The notes below the pieces were generated by a model. The model saw only the letters and a program-made list of their open reading frames with translations, did no database searches and was not told the DNA's origin. From Variovorax gossypii (GTDB taxonomy: Bacteria > Pseudomonadota > Gammaproteobacteria > Burkholderiales > Burkholderiaceae_C), in contig NZ_RXOE01000003.1 of NCBI RefSeq assembly GCF_003965815.1, forward strand, positions 248,001-312,000: 64,000 nucleotides of DNA, read 5' to 3'. Below, in pieces: positions 16,699 through 25,403 of this stretch (positions are counted from its first letter, which is position 1; each line of letters starts with the position of its first letter). A program made the position numbers and the translations under genes.

Positions 16699-17365
16699 CG
16701 AGCCGCTGGGCCTGACGGTGCACTCGATGCCGTCGCCCAACCAGGCGCTCGACGGCGCGGAGGGCCGGCGCACGGTCATCGGGCGCTGGAAGATGATCGC
16801 GGTGATGCTGATGTGCGCCTCGCCGGTCATCGCCTCGTACTTCACCTACTACGTGATCCGGCCCGAAGGCCGCAGCGTCTACGGCGAGCTGATCGATCCG
16901 CAGCGCGAGCTGCCGAAGCTTGTTGCCGCCGATCGCAGCGGCGCGCCGGTCGACTTCTCCACGCTCAAGGGCCAGTGGCTGCTGGTGACGGTGGCCGATG
17001 CCGCATGCGACGCGCTGTGCGAGCAGCAGCTCTACCTGGCGCGGCAGCTGCGCGAAAGCCTCGGCCGCGAAAAGGATCGCATGGACCGCGTCTGGCTCGT
17101 GAGCGACGCCGCTCCCGTGCCCGAACGCCTGAACAACGGCCTGCACGGCGCGACCGTGCTGCGCGTGCCCGCCGAGCAGCTGGCGAAGTGGCTCGCGCCC
17201 GCGCAGGGCCACTCGCTGGCCGAGCATCTGTACGTGGTCGATCCGATGGGCAACTGGATGATGCGCTTCCCCGCCCGCATGGACGCCGCCGGCGCCAGCC
17301 GCGCCAAGCGCGACCTCGACCGCCTGCTGCGCGCCTCGGCGTCGTGGGACGAACCGGGCCGCTGA
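16685..17365 (+). CDS. Membrane-anchored SCO-like protein, possible oxidase assembly factor
   Basis: 226 residues: an N-terminal tail, one membrane helix (about 37-58, MIAVMLMCASPVIASYFTYYV), then a periplasmic domain with a thioredoxin-like layout (FSTLKGQWLLVTVADAACDALCEQQLYLARQLRE, later HLYVVDPMGNWMMRFP). The C-x3-C of ACDALC falls where SCO proteins bind copper, although overall similarity is low. It lies between SURF1 and heme A synthase in the oxidase region, so an assembly role is inferred. ATG 16631 is an in-frame alternative start inside SURF1. Confidence 0.75.
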   Translation: MAASDEPLGLTVHSMPSPNQALDGAEGRRTVIGRWKMIAVMLMCASPVIASYFTYYVIRPEGRSVYGELIDPQRELPKLVAADRSGAPVDFSTLKGQWLLVTVADAACDALCEQQLYLARQLRESLGREKDRMDRVWLVSDAAPVPERLNNGLHGATVLRVPAEQLAKWLAPAQGHSLAEHLYVVDPMGNWMMRFPARMDAAGASRAKRDLDRLLRASASWDEPGR

Positions 17366-17383
17366 CCGCACGGCAGACGCAGC

Positions 17384-18622
17384 ATGGACACGACGAGCTC
17401 TCTCTACGATCTGACGCCAATCGCCTGGCTCATGGCGGTCGGCGTGCTGATCGCGCTCGGCCCGCTGGTGTGGGTCTGGCGCCGCAATGCGGGCAGCGGC
17501 CCCGCACGGCGGCTGCATGCGCTGACGGTGCTCACGCTGTTCCTCACCTTCGACCTCACGCTGTTCGGCGCCTTCACGCGGCTCACCGATTCGGGCCTCG
17601 GTTGCCCCGACTGGCCCGGCTGCTACGGCAACGCCAGCCCGCACGGCGCGCGCCACGAGATCGCGATGGCGCAGTCCGCGCAGCCGACCGGCCCCGTCAC
17701 GCACAGCAAGGCGTGGGTCGAGATGGTCCACCGCTACCTAGCCACCGGCGTCGGCGTGCTGATCCTCACGCTCGCGGTCGCCACCTGGATCGTGCGCCGC
17801 CGCCAGCGCCTCGCGCCGCCGTCTTCCGCTTCGGGCGAGAGCGGGCACCATGCCACGCTGAGCGCCTGGTGGCCGGCCTTCACGCTGGTCTGGGTGTGCC
17901 TGCAGGGCGCGTTCGGCGCGCTCACGGTGACCTGGAAGCTGTTCCCCGCGATCGTTACGCTGCACCTGCTCGGCGCCGTGGTGCTGCTGGCGCTGCTTTG
18001 CATCCAGGCAGTGCGCTACCGGCAGGCAGCCGCCGATCGGCTGCCCACGCCCGTATCGCCCGCGCTGCGCAATGGCCTCATCGCGACCACTGTGCTGCTC
18101 GTGCTGCAGATCGCGCTGGGCGGCTGGGTCAGCACCAACTATGCGGTGCTGGCCTGCACGCAGTTCCCGACCTGCCAGGACAGCTGGTGGCCGCCCATGA
18201 ACTTCGCGCAGGGCTTCGAGATCTGGCGCCACCTGGGCGTGACCGGCGAAGGCCAGCCGCTCGATTTTTCCGCGCTCACCGCGATCCACTATGCACACCG
18301 GCTGATGGCCTACGCGGTGTTCGTCGCGCTGGGCGTGCTGGCGTGGCGCATGCGCCGCATCGAGGCGCTGCGCTCGCAGGCGCGATGGCTCGCGGGCCTG
18401 GCGCTGCTCCAGCTGGCCACCGGCCTGGGCAACGTGCTGCTCGGCTGGCCGCTGGCCGCGGCCGTGCTTCACACCGGCGGCGCCGCGGCGCTCGCCGTGG
18501 TGCTCACCTGGGCGCTGTGCGAGAGCCGGCGCGTCCCGGCGGCGCAGATCGCGCGCGCCAGTGACAATGCGGCTGGTCAGAACAACAACAGTCAAAGAAA
18601 TCAAAGAAAGGCCGCTGCGTGA
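17384..18622 (+). CDS. ctaA: Heme A synthase, COX15/CtaA family
   Basis: 412 residues with eight predicted membrane helices in two related halves. Heme-ligand histidines are visible in [25 protein letters not shown] and [27 protein letters not shown] is the conserved first periplasmic loop, with the partner loop [19 protein letters not shown] carrying its cysteine pair. The enzyme oxidises a methyl group of heme O to make heme A. The stop overlaps the GTG start of ctaB, so the last two steps of heme A synthesis are translationally coupled. Confidence 0.95.
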   Translation: MDTTSSLYDLTPIAWLMAVGVLIALGPLVWVWRRNAGSGPARRLHALTVLTLFLTFDLTLFGAFTRLTDSGLGCPDWPGCYGNASPHGARHEIAMAQSAQPTGPVTHSKAWVEMVHRYLATGVGVLILTLAVATWIVRRRQRLAPPSSASGESGHHATLSAWWPAFTLVWVCLQGAFGALTVTWKLFPAIVTLHLLGAVVLLALLCIQAVRYRQAAADRLPTPVSPALRNGLIATTVLLVLQIALGGWVSTNYAVLACTQFPTCQDSWWPPMNFAQGFEIWRHLGVTGEGQPLDFSALTAIHYAHRLMAYAVFVALGVLAWRMRRIEALRSQARWLAGLALLQLATGLGNVLLGWPLAAAVLHTGGAAALAVVLTWALCESRRVPAAQIARASDNAAGQNNNSQRNQRKAAA

Positions 18623-19524
18623 GCACCCCGATCCCCGTTCAGCAAACAGGCAACGCCAACGTGCTGCGCCAGTTCTACGCGCTGACCAAGCCGCGCGTGG
18701 TGCAGCTGATCGTGTTCTGCGCTCTGATCGGCATGGTGCTGGCCGTTCCGGGCCTGCCTTCGTGGGCCGAAGTGAAGCTCGCGGCAGTGGCCTGCGTCGG
18801 CATCTGGCTGGTGGCCGGCGCGGCTGCGGCGTTCAACTGCCTCGTCGAGAAGGGTATCGACGCGAAGATGAAGCGCACCGCCTGGCGCCCCACGGCGCGC
18901 GGCGAGCTCAGCGACAGGCAGACCCTGGTTTTCTCCGCGCTGCTGTGCGCTGCCGGCTCGGCGCTGCTGTGGTTCATGGTCAACCCGCTCACCATGTGGC
19001 TGACCTTCGCCACCTTCGTCGGCTATGCGGTGATCTACACCGTGATCCTCAAGCCGCTCACACCGCAGAACATCGTGATCGGCGGCGCCTCGGGCGCGAT
19101 GCCGCCGGTGCTGGGCTGGGCCGCGATGACGGGCGAGGTGGGGCCGGAGGCGCTGATTCTCTTCCTCATCATCTTCCTGTGGACGCCGCCGCACTTCTGG
19201 GCGCTGGCGCTCTACCGCGTCGAGGACTACCGCAAGGCGGGGCTGCCGATGCTGCCCGTCACGCACGGCAACGAGTTCACGCGGCTGCAGGTGCTGCTTT
19301 ACACCTTCATCCTTTTCGCGGCCTGCCTGATGCCCTTCATCTACGGCATGAGCGGTTGGCTGTACCTCGCGGTGGCCGTGGCGGTGAGCGTCGGCTTCAC
19401 GGGCTATGCCTTCGCGCTGTGGCGCAGCTACTCCGACACGCTGGCGCGCAAGACCTTCCGCTTCTCGCTGATCCACCTGAGCGTGCTGTTCCTCGCGCTT
19501 CTGGTCGATCACTACATTCACTGA
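18619..19524 (+). CDS. ctaB: Protoheme IX farnesyltransferase (heme O synthase)
   Basis: 301 residues from GTG 18619, with eight to nine membrane helices of the UbiA prenyltransferase superfamily. The first conserved acidic segment is [15 protein letters not shown] (from N73) with RPTARG following; the second is [15 protein letters not shown]. DWTxPHFW-type sequence appears as [18 protein letters not shown]. It attaches a farnesyl chain to heme B, giving heme O, the substrate of the neighbouring ctaA product. Coupled to ctaA by a four-base overlap. Confidence 0.96.
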   Translation: MSTPIPVQQTGNANVLRQFYALTKPRVVQLIVFCALIGMVLAVPGLPSWAEVKLAAVACVGIWLVAGAAAAFNCLVEKGIDAKMKRTAWRPTARGELSDRQTLVFSALLCAAGSALLWFMVNPLTMWLTFATFVGYAVIYTVILKPLTPQNIVIGGASGAMPPVLGWAAMTGEVGPEALILFLIIFLWTPPHFWALALYRVEDYRKAGLPMLPVTHGNEFTRLQVLLYTFILFAACLMPFIYGMSGWLYLAVAVAVSVGFTGYAFALWRSYSDTLARKTFRFSLIHLSVLFLALLVDHYIH

Positions 19525-19534
19525 CTTCGTTTCC

Positions 19535-20152
19535 ATGAACAAGCGCAACGCTCTTCGACTGATGGCTGCCGGCGCCGGCTGGGTGGGCGTTGGCGCCACC
19601 CTCGGCCTGGGCCTCTCGGCCTGCAGCGAGACCAGGCAGAGCTTCAATGCCGTCGACATCACCGGTGCCGACTACGCCAAGGACTTCTCGCTGAAGGACG
19701 CCGACGGCAAGGTCCGCACCATGGCCGATTTCAAGGGCAAGCTGGTCGTGCTGTTCTTCGGCTACGCGCAGTGCCCGGACGTCTGTCCGACCACCATGAC
19801 CGAGATGGCTCAAGTGAAGCAGCAGCTCGGCAAGGACGCCGACAAACTGCAGGTGCTGTTCGTCACGGTCGACCCCGCGCGGGACACGGCGGAGGTGCTC
19901 AAGGCCTACATGGGCGCGTTCGATCCGAGCTTCGTCGCGCTGATCCCCACGGCCGACGAGCTGGTCGCGGTCGCGAAGGACTACAAGGTCTATTACAAGA
20001 AGGTCGATGGCAAGACGCCGACCAGCTATTCGATGGACCACTCGGCCGCCAGCTACGTCTACGACACGCAGGGCAGGCTGCGGCTCTACGCGCGCTACGG
20101 CGCGGGCGTGGCGCCGATGGTGTCCGACCTGAAGACGCTGCTGGCTTCCTGA
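19535..20152 (+). CDS. SCO family copper chaperone lipoprotein
   Basis: 205 residues. The signal ends in a lipobox LGLSAC, so the protein is probably lipid-anchored in the periplasm. The SCO thioredoxin fold follows, with copper ligands C80 and C84 in CPDVCPTT and H169 in MDHSAASY. SCO proteins load or reduce the CuA centre of subunit II. It is 10 bases downstream of ctaB and is the last oxidase-related gene of the block. Confidence 0.93.
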   Translation: MNKRNALRLMAAGAGWVGVGATLGLGLSACSETRQSFNAVDITGADYAKDFSLKDADGKVRTMADFKGKLVVLFFGYAQCPDVCPTTMTEMAQVKQQLGKDADKLQVLFVTVDPARDTAEVLKAYMGAFDPSFVALIPTADELVAVAKDYKVYYKKVDGKTPTSYSMDHSAASYVYDTQGRLRLYARYGAGVAPMVSDLKTLLAS

Positions 20153-20168
20153 GAAGGGGCGCCACCAG

Positions 20169-20993
20169 ATGGCTGTCGCAGACCAGCTCGGGCACCTGAA
20201 GGGGCGCAAGGGCGCCTTCCGCATCGCGCTGATTCCGCCAGAGGTGCTTGATGCCCTCAACGACGGGCTGCTCGAAACCGTCAATCTCAATGAATTCCTG
20301 GCGCTCGAGCTGCCCCGGCTGGCGCGCAGCGTGGCCGGGCACATCGGGCTCGACGCCGAAAGCGAGCGGCTGGCCGACACCATCGCGATGCTCGGTGCTT
20401 TCAAGCCGATGCAGCGGCACGGGCACATCGCGCGCGCCCTCTACGACCTGACGGCGCTGCACGGCGAACGCGATGCCGTCGCCCATCGGCTGGCCACGCA
20501 CGCCAGTGACGTGGCGCGATGCTGGGCGGCGCAATGGGTCACGCTCTCGGGCCTGCCGCTGGCGGCGCAACTGGAGGCGGTGCGGCGCTTTGCCGCCGAC
20601 CCGCATTTCGGCGTGCGCGAGATCGCGTGGATGGCCGTGCGCGACGCGGTGATCGGGTCGCTCGACGAGTCGATCGTGCTGCTGCAGCGATGGGTGCTCG
20701 ATGCCGATCCCAACATCCGCCGCTTCGCCAGCGAGCTCACGCGGCCGCGCGGCGTGTGGTGTGCGCAGATCGAGGCGCTCAAGACCGAGCCCTGGCGCGC
20801 GCTGCCGCTGATCGAGCCGTTGCGCGCCGATACCAGCCGCTACGTGCAGAACTCGGTCGCGAACTGGCTCAACGACGCGAGCAAGAGCCAGCCCGAATGG
20901 GTCGACAAGCTCTGCGCGCGGTGGGTGGCGGAGTCGGACACGGCCGAAACCCGCTACATCGCGAAGCGGGCGCTGCGGACGCTCTCCAAATGA
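20169..20993 (+). CDS. DNA alkylation repair protein, AlkC-type HEAT repeats
   Basis: 274 residues, almost entirely alpha-helical, in HEAT-like pairs (for example REIAWMAVRDAVIGSLDESIVLLQRWVLDADPNIRRFASE). RRFASELTRPRGVW and YVQNSVANWLNDASKSQPEW match the AlkC/COG4335 family of base-excising glycosylases that remove 3-methyladenine. It starts 16 bases after the SCO gene and may share its transcript, although the functions differ. It ends at a clear terminator. Confidence 0.8.
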   Translation: MAVADQLGHLKGRKGAFRIALIPPEVLDALNDGLLETVNLNEFLALELPRLARSVAGHIGLDAESERLADTIAMLGAFKPMQRHGHIARALYDLTALHGERDAVAHRLATHASDVARCWAAQWVTLSGLPLAAQLEAVRRFAADPHFGVREIAWMAVRDAVIGSLDESIVLLQRWVLDADPNIRRFASELTRPRGVWCAQIEALKTEPWRALPLIEPLRADTSRYVQNSVANWLNDASKSQPEWVDKLCARWVAESDTAETRYIAKRALRTLSK

Positions 20994-20994
20994 A

Positions 20995-21017
20995 AAAGCC
21001 CGGCAGTGCCGGGCTTT
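20995..21017. terminator. Bidirectional terminator between alkC-like gene and rpoH
   Basis: AAAGCCCGGC (20995-21004), loop AGT and GCCGGGCTTT (21008-21017) form a perfect 10-bp stem with A/T runs on both sides. It serves the two convergent genes. Confidence 0.88.
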
Positions 21018-21041
21018 GTTCCTGACGGGCGACGGGCTGGC

Positions 21042-21983
21042 TTACGCGTAGTCCGCGAGCGCCTTCTTCATCTTCTTCATGGCGGCCACTTCGATCTGGC
21101 GGATGCGTTCGGCGCTCACGCCGTAAACCGCGGCCAGGTCGTGCAGCGTCATGCCGCCCGAGCCGTCGTCGTTGACCTTGAGCCAGCGCTCTTCAACGAT
21201 GCGGCGGCTGCGGTCGTCCAGCGCCTCGAGCGCGGTCGCGATGCCGTCGCTCGACAGGCGGTCGCGCTGCTGCGATTCGAGCAGGGCGGTGGGTTCCTGC
21301 GAGGCGTCGGCCAGGTAGGCGATCGGGCCGAAGGCTTCGTCGCCGTCGTCCGTCGGGCCCGGGTCGAGCATGATGTCGCCGCCGGACAGGCGGGTTTCCA
21401 TCTCGAGCACTTCCTCGGGCTTGACGTTGAGGCGGGTCGCCATCTGCGACACCTCGTCGGGGCTCAGCGTATCGCGGTGCGTGCCGGTATCGGCCGCGGC
21501 CGAGTCGGCCTTGAAGCCCTGCTTCATCGAGCGCAGGTTGAAGAACAGCTTGCGCTGGGCCTTGGTCGTCGCGACCTTGACCATGCGCCAGTTCTTCAGG
21601 ATGTACTCGTGAATCTCGGCCTTGATCCAGTGCATGGCGTAGCTCACGAGCCGCACGCCCTGGTCGGGGTCGAAGCGCTTCACGGCCTTCATGAGACCGA
21701 CGTTGCCTTCCTGGATCAGGTCGCCGTGCGGCAGCCCGTAGCCCAGGTACTGGCGGGAAATGGAGACCACGAGGCGCAGGTGCGACAGCACGAGCGCTCC
21801 GGCGGCTTCGAGATCGTTGTGGTCGCGCAGCTTGCGTGCGTAGCCCTGCTCTTCTTCGAGCGTGAGCATCGGCAGGCGGTTGGCGGCCGAAATGTAGGCG
21901 TCCAGGTTGCCCAGCGGGGGAACCATCGACCACGGGTTGGCGACGGCCAGCTGGTTGGCAGAGACTCCAGACAGCGTTGTCAT
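21042..21983 (-). CDS. rpoH: RNA polymerase sigma-32 factor RpoH
   Basis: 313-residue heat-shock sigma factor. Region 2 includes NVGLMKAVKRFDPDQGVRLVSYAMHWI, followed by the RpoH box QRKLFFNLR (143-151) that separates sigma-32 from other sigma factors; region 4 ends with VYGVSAERIRQIEVAAMKKM. It directs RNA polymerase to heat-shock promoters. The start at 21983 is fixed by an AAAGGAG nine bases upstream; the Met at 22010 would lie on the predicted -10 element. A perfect CIRCE operator overlaps the promoter, so HrcA repression is predicted. Confidence 0.96.
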   Translation of the reverse strand: MTTLSGVSANQLAVANPWSMVPPLGNLDAYISAANRLPMLTLEEEQGYARKLRDHNDLEAAGALVLSHLRLVVSISRQYLGYGLPHGDLIQEGNVGLMKAVKRFDPDQGVRLVSYAMHWIKAEIHEYILKNWRMVKVATTKAQRKLFFNLRSMKQGFKADSAAADTGTHRDTLSPDEVSQMATRLNVKPEEVLEMETRLSGGDIMLDPGPTDDGDEAFGPIAYLADASQEPTALLESQQRDRLSSDGIATALEALDDRSRRIVEERWLKVNDDGSGGMTLHDLAAVYGVSAERIRQIEVAAMKKMKKALADYA

Positions 21984-22008
21984 CAGGGGGAACTCCTTTG
22001 TGTTGGCC

Positions 22009-22038
22009 ATATTAGCACTCGGTTAGAGGGAGTGCTAA
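22009..22038 (-). promoter_or_regulatory. rpoH promoter overlapped by a perfect CIRCE (HrcA) operator
   Basis: TTAGCACTC-N9-GAGTGCTAA at 22012-22038 is an exact match to the CIRCE consensus. On the minus strand a -10 hexamer TAATAT lies at 22014-22009, with a TTAGCA-like -35 at 18-base spacing, so the operator covers the core promoter. The predicted transcript starts near 22002, about 20 bases before the ATG. HrcA bound here would block rpoH transcription until heat or misfolded protein titrates GroEL. Confidence 0.88.
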
Positions 22039-22081
22039 TCCAAGGGTTCCCTTGAATTTCTATCGCTGGAATAGCCAGGGG

Positions 22082-22546
22082 CTACCAGCGGATGCCCAGT
22101 CTTAGGAAGAGCTTGGACAAGACGAACAGGGGACCGACCCAGAGATATTGAATGTCTTCGAAGAACGACGGCTTCTTGCCCTCGATCTTGTGACCCACGA
22201 ACTGGAAGATCCAGGCCACTACAAAGATAGCGGCGGAAACCGGCAATACAAGTCCTCCCATCGCGTGCACCAGCACCAGGGCCAGCGCGGTCAGGACGAG
22301 CATGGCCACTAGGAAGGCCGGGGCGCGCAGCAGCACGTAGTAGACGAGGCTGGCGGCCACGAAGACATAAGCCACCCAGGGGTGGATCGCGAACAGCAGC
22401 CCGACGATGCTCAGCATGATGGCCGGGATGGCCACGAAGTGGATCAGCTCGTTGGTCGGATTGCGGTGGCTTTCCTCGTAGTGGGCGAGCAGGCGGTCGA
22501 CCTTGCGGTCGCTCGATTCCAGAGGGGCGGCGGCGGTGTGCGTCAT
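22082..22546 (-). CDS. DUF962/Mpo1-like membrane protein
   Basis: 154 residues with three to four hydrophobic helices. The family pattern is visible: HYEESHRNPTNELIHFVAIP near the N-terminus and WIFQFVGHKIEGKKPSFFEDIQYLWVGPLFVL near the C-terminus, with histidines H28, H37 and the H of GHK placed as in yeast Mpo1, a Fe-dependent 2-hydroxy fatty acid dioxygenase. Bacterial members are mostly uncharacterised. The start at 22546 has GGAGA seven bases upstream. It is independent of rpoH. Confidence 0.82.
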   Translation of the reverse strand: MTHTAAAPLESSDRKVDRLLAHYEESHRNPTNELIHFVAIPAIMLSIVGLLFAIHPWVAYVFVAASLVYYVLLRAPAFLVAMLVLTALALVLVHAMGGLVLPVSAAIFVVAWIFQFVGHKIEGKKPSFFEDIQYLWVGPLFVLSKLFLRLGIRW

Positions 22547-22636
22547 GGCAAGTCTCCGTGGGCGCCGTGCGATGCGGCGAGACTTTCGATGGTGCCGACA
22601 GAGAAGCCCGATGGCAAGCGCGGATGCCATGTGAAA

Positions 22637-22656
22637 TTGCTATCAAATAAGTAGCA
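22637..22656. repeat. Short palindromic repeat, copy A
   Basis: TTGCTATC...TAGCA: arms TGCTA and TAGCA around an AT-rich centre, in the gap between the DUF962 gene and the response regulator. A similar element (TGCTAT, 7 bases, ATAGCA) occurs at 54107-54125. Such short AT-rich palindromes stand out against the local GC content. Confidence 0.4.
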
Positions 22657-22684
22657 TAAAGCACTACAACCACGGAGGCTGGCG

Positions 22685-22725
22685 TGACTTTCTACACTGT
22701 CACCGGAAGGTTACATCGCTAAGAT
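22685..22725 (+). promoter_or_regulatory. Putative promoter of response regulator with recurring upstream motif
   Basis: TGACTTTCTACACTG (22685-22699) merges into a -35-like CTGTCA (22697-22702); 17 bases later TAAGAT (22720-22725) is a -10-like hexamer. Transcription would begin at about 22732, on the GTG start codon itself, giving a leaderless message. The same motif with one change occurs at 25356-25370. Confidence 0.45.
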
Positions 22726-22731
22726 CGGCGA

Positions 22732-23463
22732 GTGCCTCCCTTCGACTCCTCACCCGCACCCCTGTCCCCGGCCGCGGAGACCGGCACGGCCGCCCGCACG
22801 CCCCGGGCGATCCTCGTCGTGGACGACCACGACCTGCTGCGACTGGGCGTCTGCGCGCTGGTCCAGGCCCAGGCGAGCCCGTCCGGTGCGAGCATCGAGG
22901 TCTTCGAGGCCAGCAACGTTGCCGACGCGCTGAGGCTGTACGAGGCCCATCAGGCGTCCATCGGCCTGGTGCTGCTCGACCTGGCGCTGCCAGACACGCA
23001 CGGCCTGAGCGGTCTGGCCGAGTTCCGGATGCGCTTTCCCGACGCGCGGATCGTCGTGCTCTCCGGCACCGGCAACAGCACGCTGGCGCAGGGCGTGCTC
23101 GCGCTCGGCGCAGCCGCCTTCCTGCCGAAGTCGGCTGACCTGAAGGAAGTCGTGAGCTTCATCCGCGCCTGCGGCCTGCTCGACGGCGGCGCCGACGCGT
23201 CGTCGCAGCAGCAACAGGCCGCGCCAGCTCAGCCAGTGCCCAGGGCGCTCACCGGGTATGCCGAATTCGCCCACGCCAGCGCATGGCAGGAACTCACGCC
23301 GCGGCAGATGCAGGTGCTGCAGTGGGTGCTCGAGGGCAAGGCCAACAAGGAAATCGCCCAGCTCGCGAACCTGAGCGAAGGCACGGTGAAGAACCATGTC
23401 TCGACCATCCTGCTGCTGTTCGGCATGCGTTCGCGCGCCCAGTTGATCAGCACCCTGCATTGA
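22732..23463 (+). CDS. NarL/LuxR family response regulator
   Basis: 243 residues from GTG 22732, the only plausible start. After a Pro/Ala-rich tail of about 24 residues comes a receiver domain (ILVVDDHD acidic pair, phospho-acceptor D83 in LLDLALPD, conserved Lys in LPKSADL). A Gln/Ala-rich linker follows, then a LuxR-type helix-turn-helix (about 183-240: LTPRQMQVLQWVLEGKANKEIAQ and SEGTVKNHVSTIL). It is a DNA-binding output regulator, presumably phosphorylated by the kinase encoded two bases downstream. Confidence 0.93.
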   Translation: MPPFDSSPAPLSPAAETGTAARTPRAILVVDDHDLLRLGVCALVQAQASPSGASIEVFEASNVADALRLYEAHQASIGLVLLDLALPDTHGLSGLAEFRMRFPDARIVVLSGTGNSTLAQGVLALGAAAFLPKSADLKEVVSFIRACGLLDGGADASSQQQQAAPAQPVPRALTGYAEFAHASAWQELTPRQMQVLQWVLEGKANKEIAQLANLSEGTVKNHVSTILLLFGMRSRAQLISTLH

Positions 23464-23465
23464 GC

Positions 23466-25256
23466 GTGCAGCCCGCCGCGCCGAGCACCCCCGTCGCCGA
23501 CCACGAACTCGGCCAGCGGGTGCTGCGCGAGCACGTCGCCTCGGTCTACAGCACCTACGGCGTCTCGACGCTGACGCACATGGCCTTCGTGGTCGTGTTC
23601 GGCAGCATCATCTATTCGCAGCTGAAGGACCCGAGCCTGCTGTTCTGGCTGGGCGGCCTGCTGATGGCCGACATCTACGTGTTCTTCACGCCGCGCTGGA
23701 ATCCGTCGAGGCCCGTGCGGGAGAGCGCCTACTGGGCGCGCAAGATCTCGCGCATGGTCACGCTGGTGAGCATGGTCACGGCGGTAGTGCCCTGGCTCAT
23801 CGTGCCGCACAACAACCTGCCGATGACCTCGCTGCTGATGGCGGTGATCGTCGGCAGCTGCGCGCGGGCGGCGCAGTCGCTCTGGCCGCTGAAGCCGGCG
23901 CTCTTCGGCTACACCATGCCGATGTCGCTGGGCATGATCACCGCGCTGGCGTGGCAGGGCGACGGCCTGCACCTGTTCCTGGCGGCGGCCGGCGCGGCCT
24001 ACCTCTTGCTGACGCTGTACGCGGGCATCGGGCAGCACAAGCTGCTGACCGAATCGCTGATGCTGCGTTTCGAGAACGAGGCGCTCGCCGCGCGCCTCGG
24101 CGAGCAGATCGCCGCCACCGAGCGCGCGAGCGAGGAAAAGACCCGCTTCCTCGGCACCGCCAGCCACGACCTGCGCCAGCCGCTGCATGCCATCGCGCTC
24201 TTCGGCGCCGCGCTCGAGAACGAACTGCGCGACCGTCCCGAGGGCCGCAACGCCGAGCGCCTGATGCGCGCGGTGAACGCGCTGGGCGCCTCGCTCGACA
24301 CCATGCTCGACGTCTCGCGCCTGGACGCCGGCGTGATCACGCCGGAGCCCCGCGCGGTGCAGCTCGATGCGCTGTTCCTGCCGCTGAACCACACCTTCGC
24401 GGCGCGCGCCGAGCACAAGCAGCTGCAGCTGCGCGTGCGCGCCAGCGGCCTGTGGGTGCACAGCGACCCGCAACTGCTGCACCGCATGCTGTCGAACCTG
24501 ATGGACAACGCGCTCAAGTACACGATGCGCGGCGGTGTGACGGTCACGGCGCGCGAGCGCGGCGAAACGGTGTGGATCGAGGTGCGCGACACCGGCATCG
24601 GCATCGCGGCCGAGCAGTCGGGGCGAATCTTCGAGGAGTTCTATCAGATCAACAATCCGGGCCGCGATCGCTCGCGGGGCCTGGGCATCGGGCTGTCGAT
24701 CGTGCAGCGGCTGTCCCGGCTGCTGGGGCACCCGGTGCAGATGCACTCACGGCCAGGGCGGGGCACGCATTTCCGCGTGGTGGTGCCCGTGGCGAGTGCT
24801 CCGGCCCTGGCGCCGGCCGGAGCGCTCGCGACGGCCTCCCTGATCGAAGAGCGCGGCGCCTCCGCGCTGGCGTTGCCCGGCCGTGTGCTGCTGCTCGACG
24901 ACGAGCTGGAAATCCGCGAGGCGATGACCGGTCTGCTGCGCTCCCATGCCATCGACGCCCATGCCGTGGCGGACGAGGCCGGCGCCGCGGCCGCGCTGCG
25001 CCTGGCGGCCCGCGAGGGGCGGCCCTTCGATCTGCTGCTTTGCGACTACCGGCTCGCCGACGGCGCCGACGGGCTCGATGCCGGCCTGCGGCTCAGCCAG
25101 GCCGAGGGGGCGACGACGCCGCTGCTGCTCATCACCGGCGAGACCTCGCCCGACCGGCTGCAGCGCGTGCGCGAATCGCGGGTACCGGTGCTGTTCAAGC
25201 CGGTCGTGGCCGATCTGCTGCTGCAGGCGATGGCCGAGGTCGCGGTTGCCAGATGA
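23466..25256 (+). CDS. Hybrid sensor histidine kinase/response regulator
   Basis: 596 residues. The N-terminal 190 residues contain about six hydrophobic helices with almost no periplasmic loops, so the stimulus may be sensed in the membrane. The kinase core follows: H-box with H234 in ASHDLRQPLHAIALFG, N-box LSNLMDNALKYT, G boxes DTGIGI and GLGIGLSIV. A C-terminal receiver domain has D527 in LLCDYRLADG. Start: GTG 23466, two bases after the regulator stop (TTG 23460 is an alternative). HK and RR are clearly one operon. The organisation resembles several Burkholderiales quorum or metabolic switches, but no specific ligand can be assigned. Confidence 0.92.
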   Translation: MQPAAPSTPVADHELGQRVLREHVASVYSTYGVSTLTHMAFVVVFGSIIYSQLKDPSLLFWLGGLLMADIYVFFTPRWNPSRPVRESAYWARKISRMVTLVSMVTAVVPWLIVPHNNLPMTSLLMAVIVGSCARAAQSLWPLKPALFGYTMPMSLGMITALAWQGDGLHLFLAAAGAAYLLLTLYAGIGQHKLLTESLMLRFENEALAARLGEQIAATERASEEKTRFLGTASHDLRQPLHAIALFGAALENELRDRPEGRNAERLMRAVNALGASLDTMLDVSRLDAGVITPEPRAVQLDALFLPLNHTFAARAEHKQLQLRVRASGLWVHSDPQLLHRMLSNLMDNALKYTMRGGVTVTARERGETVWIEVRDTGIGIAAEQSGRIFEEFYQINNPGRDRSRGLGIGLSIVQRLSRLLGHPVQMHSRPGRGTHFRVVVPVASAPALAPAGALATASLIEERGASALALPGRVLLLDDELEIREAMTGLLRSHAIDAHAVADEAGAAAALRLAAREGRPFDLLLCDYRLADGADGLDAGLRLSQAEGATTPLLLITGETSPDRLQRVRESRVPVLFKPVVADLLLQAMAEVAVAR

Positions 25257-25355
25257 AGGCAAAGGCGGCCGCAGGCATTGAGCCTGCTTTTGAATTCATT
25301 TGTATTTGTTTTGTCGCCAGATGCAGCGAATAGACGCCACAGTCATCGAAACCCA

Positions 25356-25397
25356 TGACTTTCGACACTGGCAGCTACCGGCCCTGTGCCCTATCTT
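25356..25397 (+). promoter_or_regulatory. Second copy of the response-regulator promoter motif
   Basis: TGACTTTCGACACTG (25356-25370) matches 14 of 15 bases of the motif at 22685. It runs into CTGGCA at the -35 position, and an 18-base spacer leads to TATCTT (25392-25397) as a -10-like element. It lies 99 bases beyond the kinase stop and faces a short terminator-ended region. Confidence 0.45.
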
Positions 25398-25403
25398 CAA
25401 GGC

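Noticed and set aside
21984..22010. Upstream Met at 22010 as rpoH start
   Set aside because: It lies on the predicted -10 and next to CIRCE, whereas 21983 has an AAAGGAG at proper distance.
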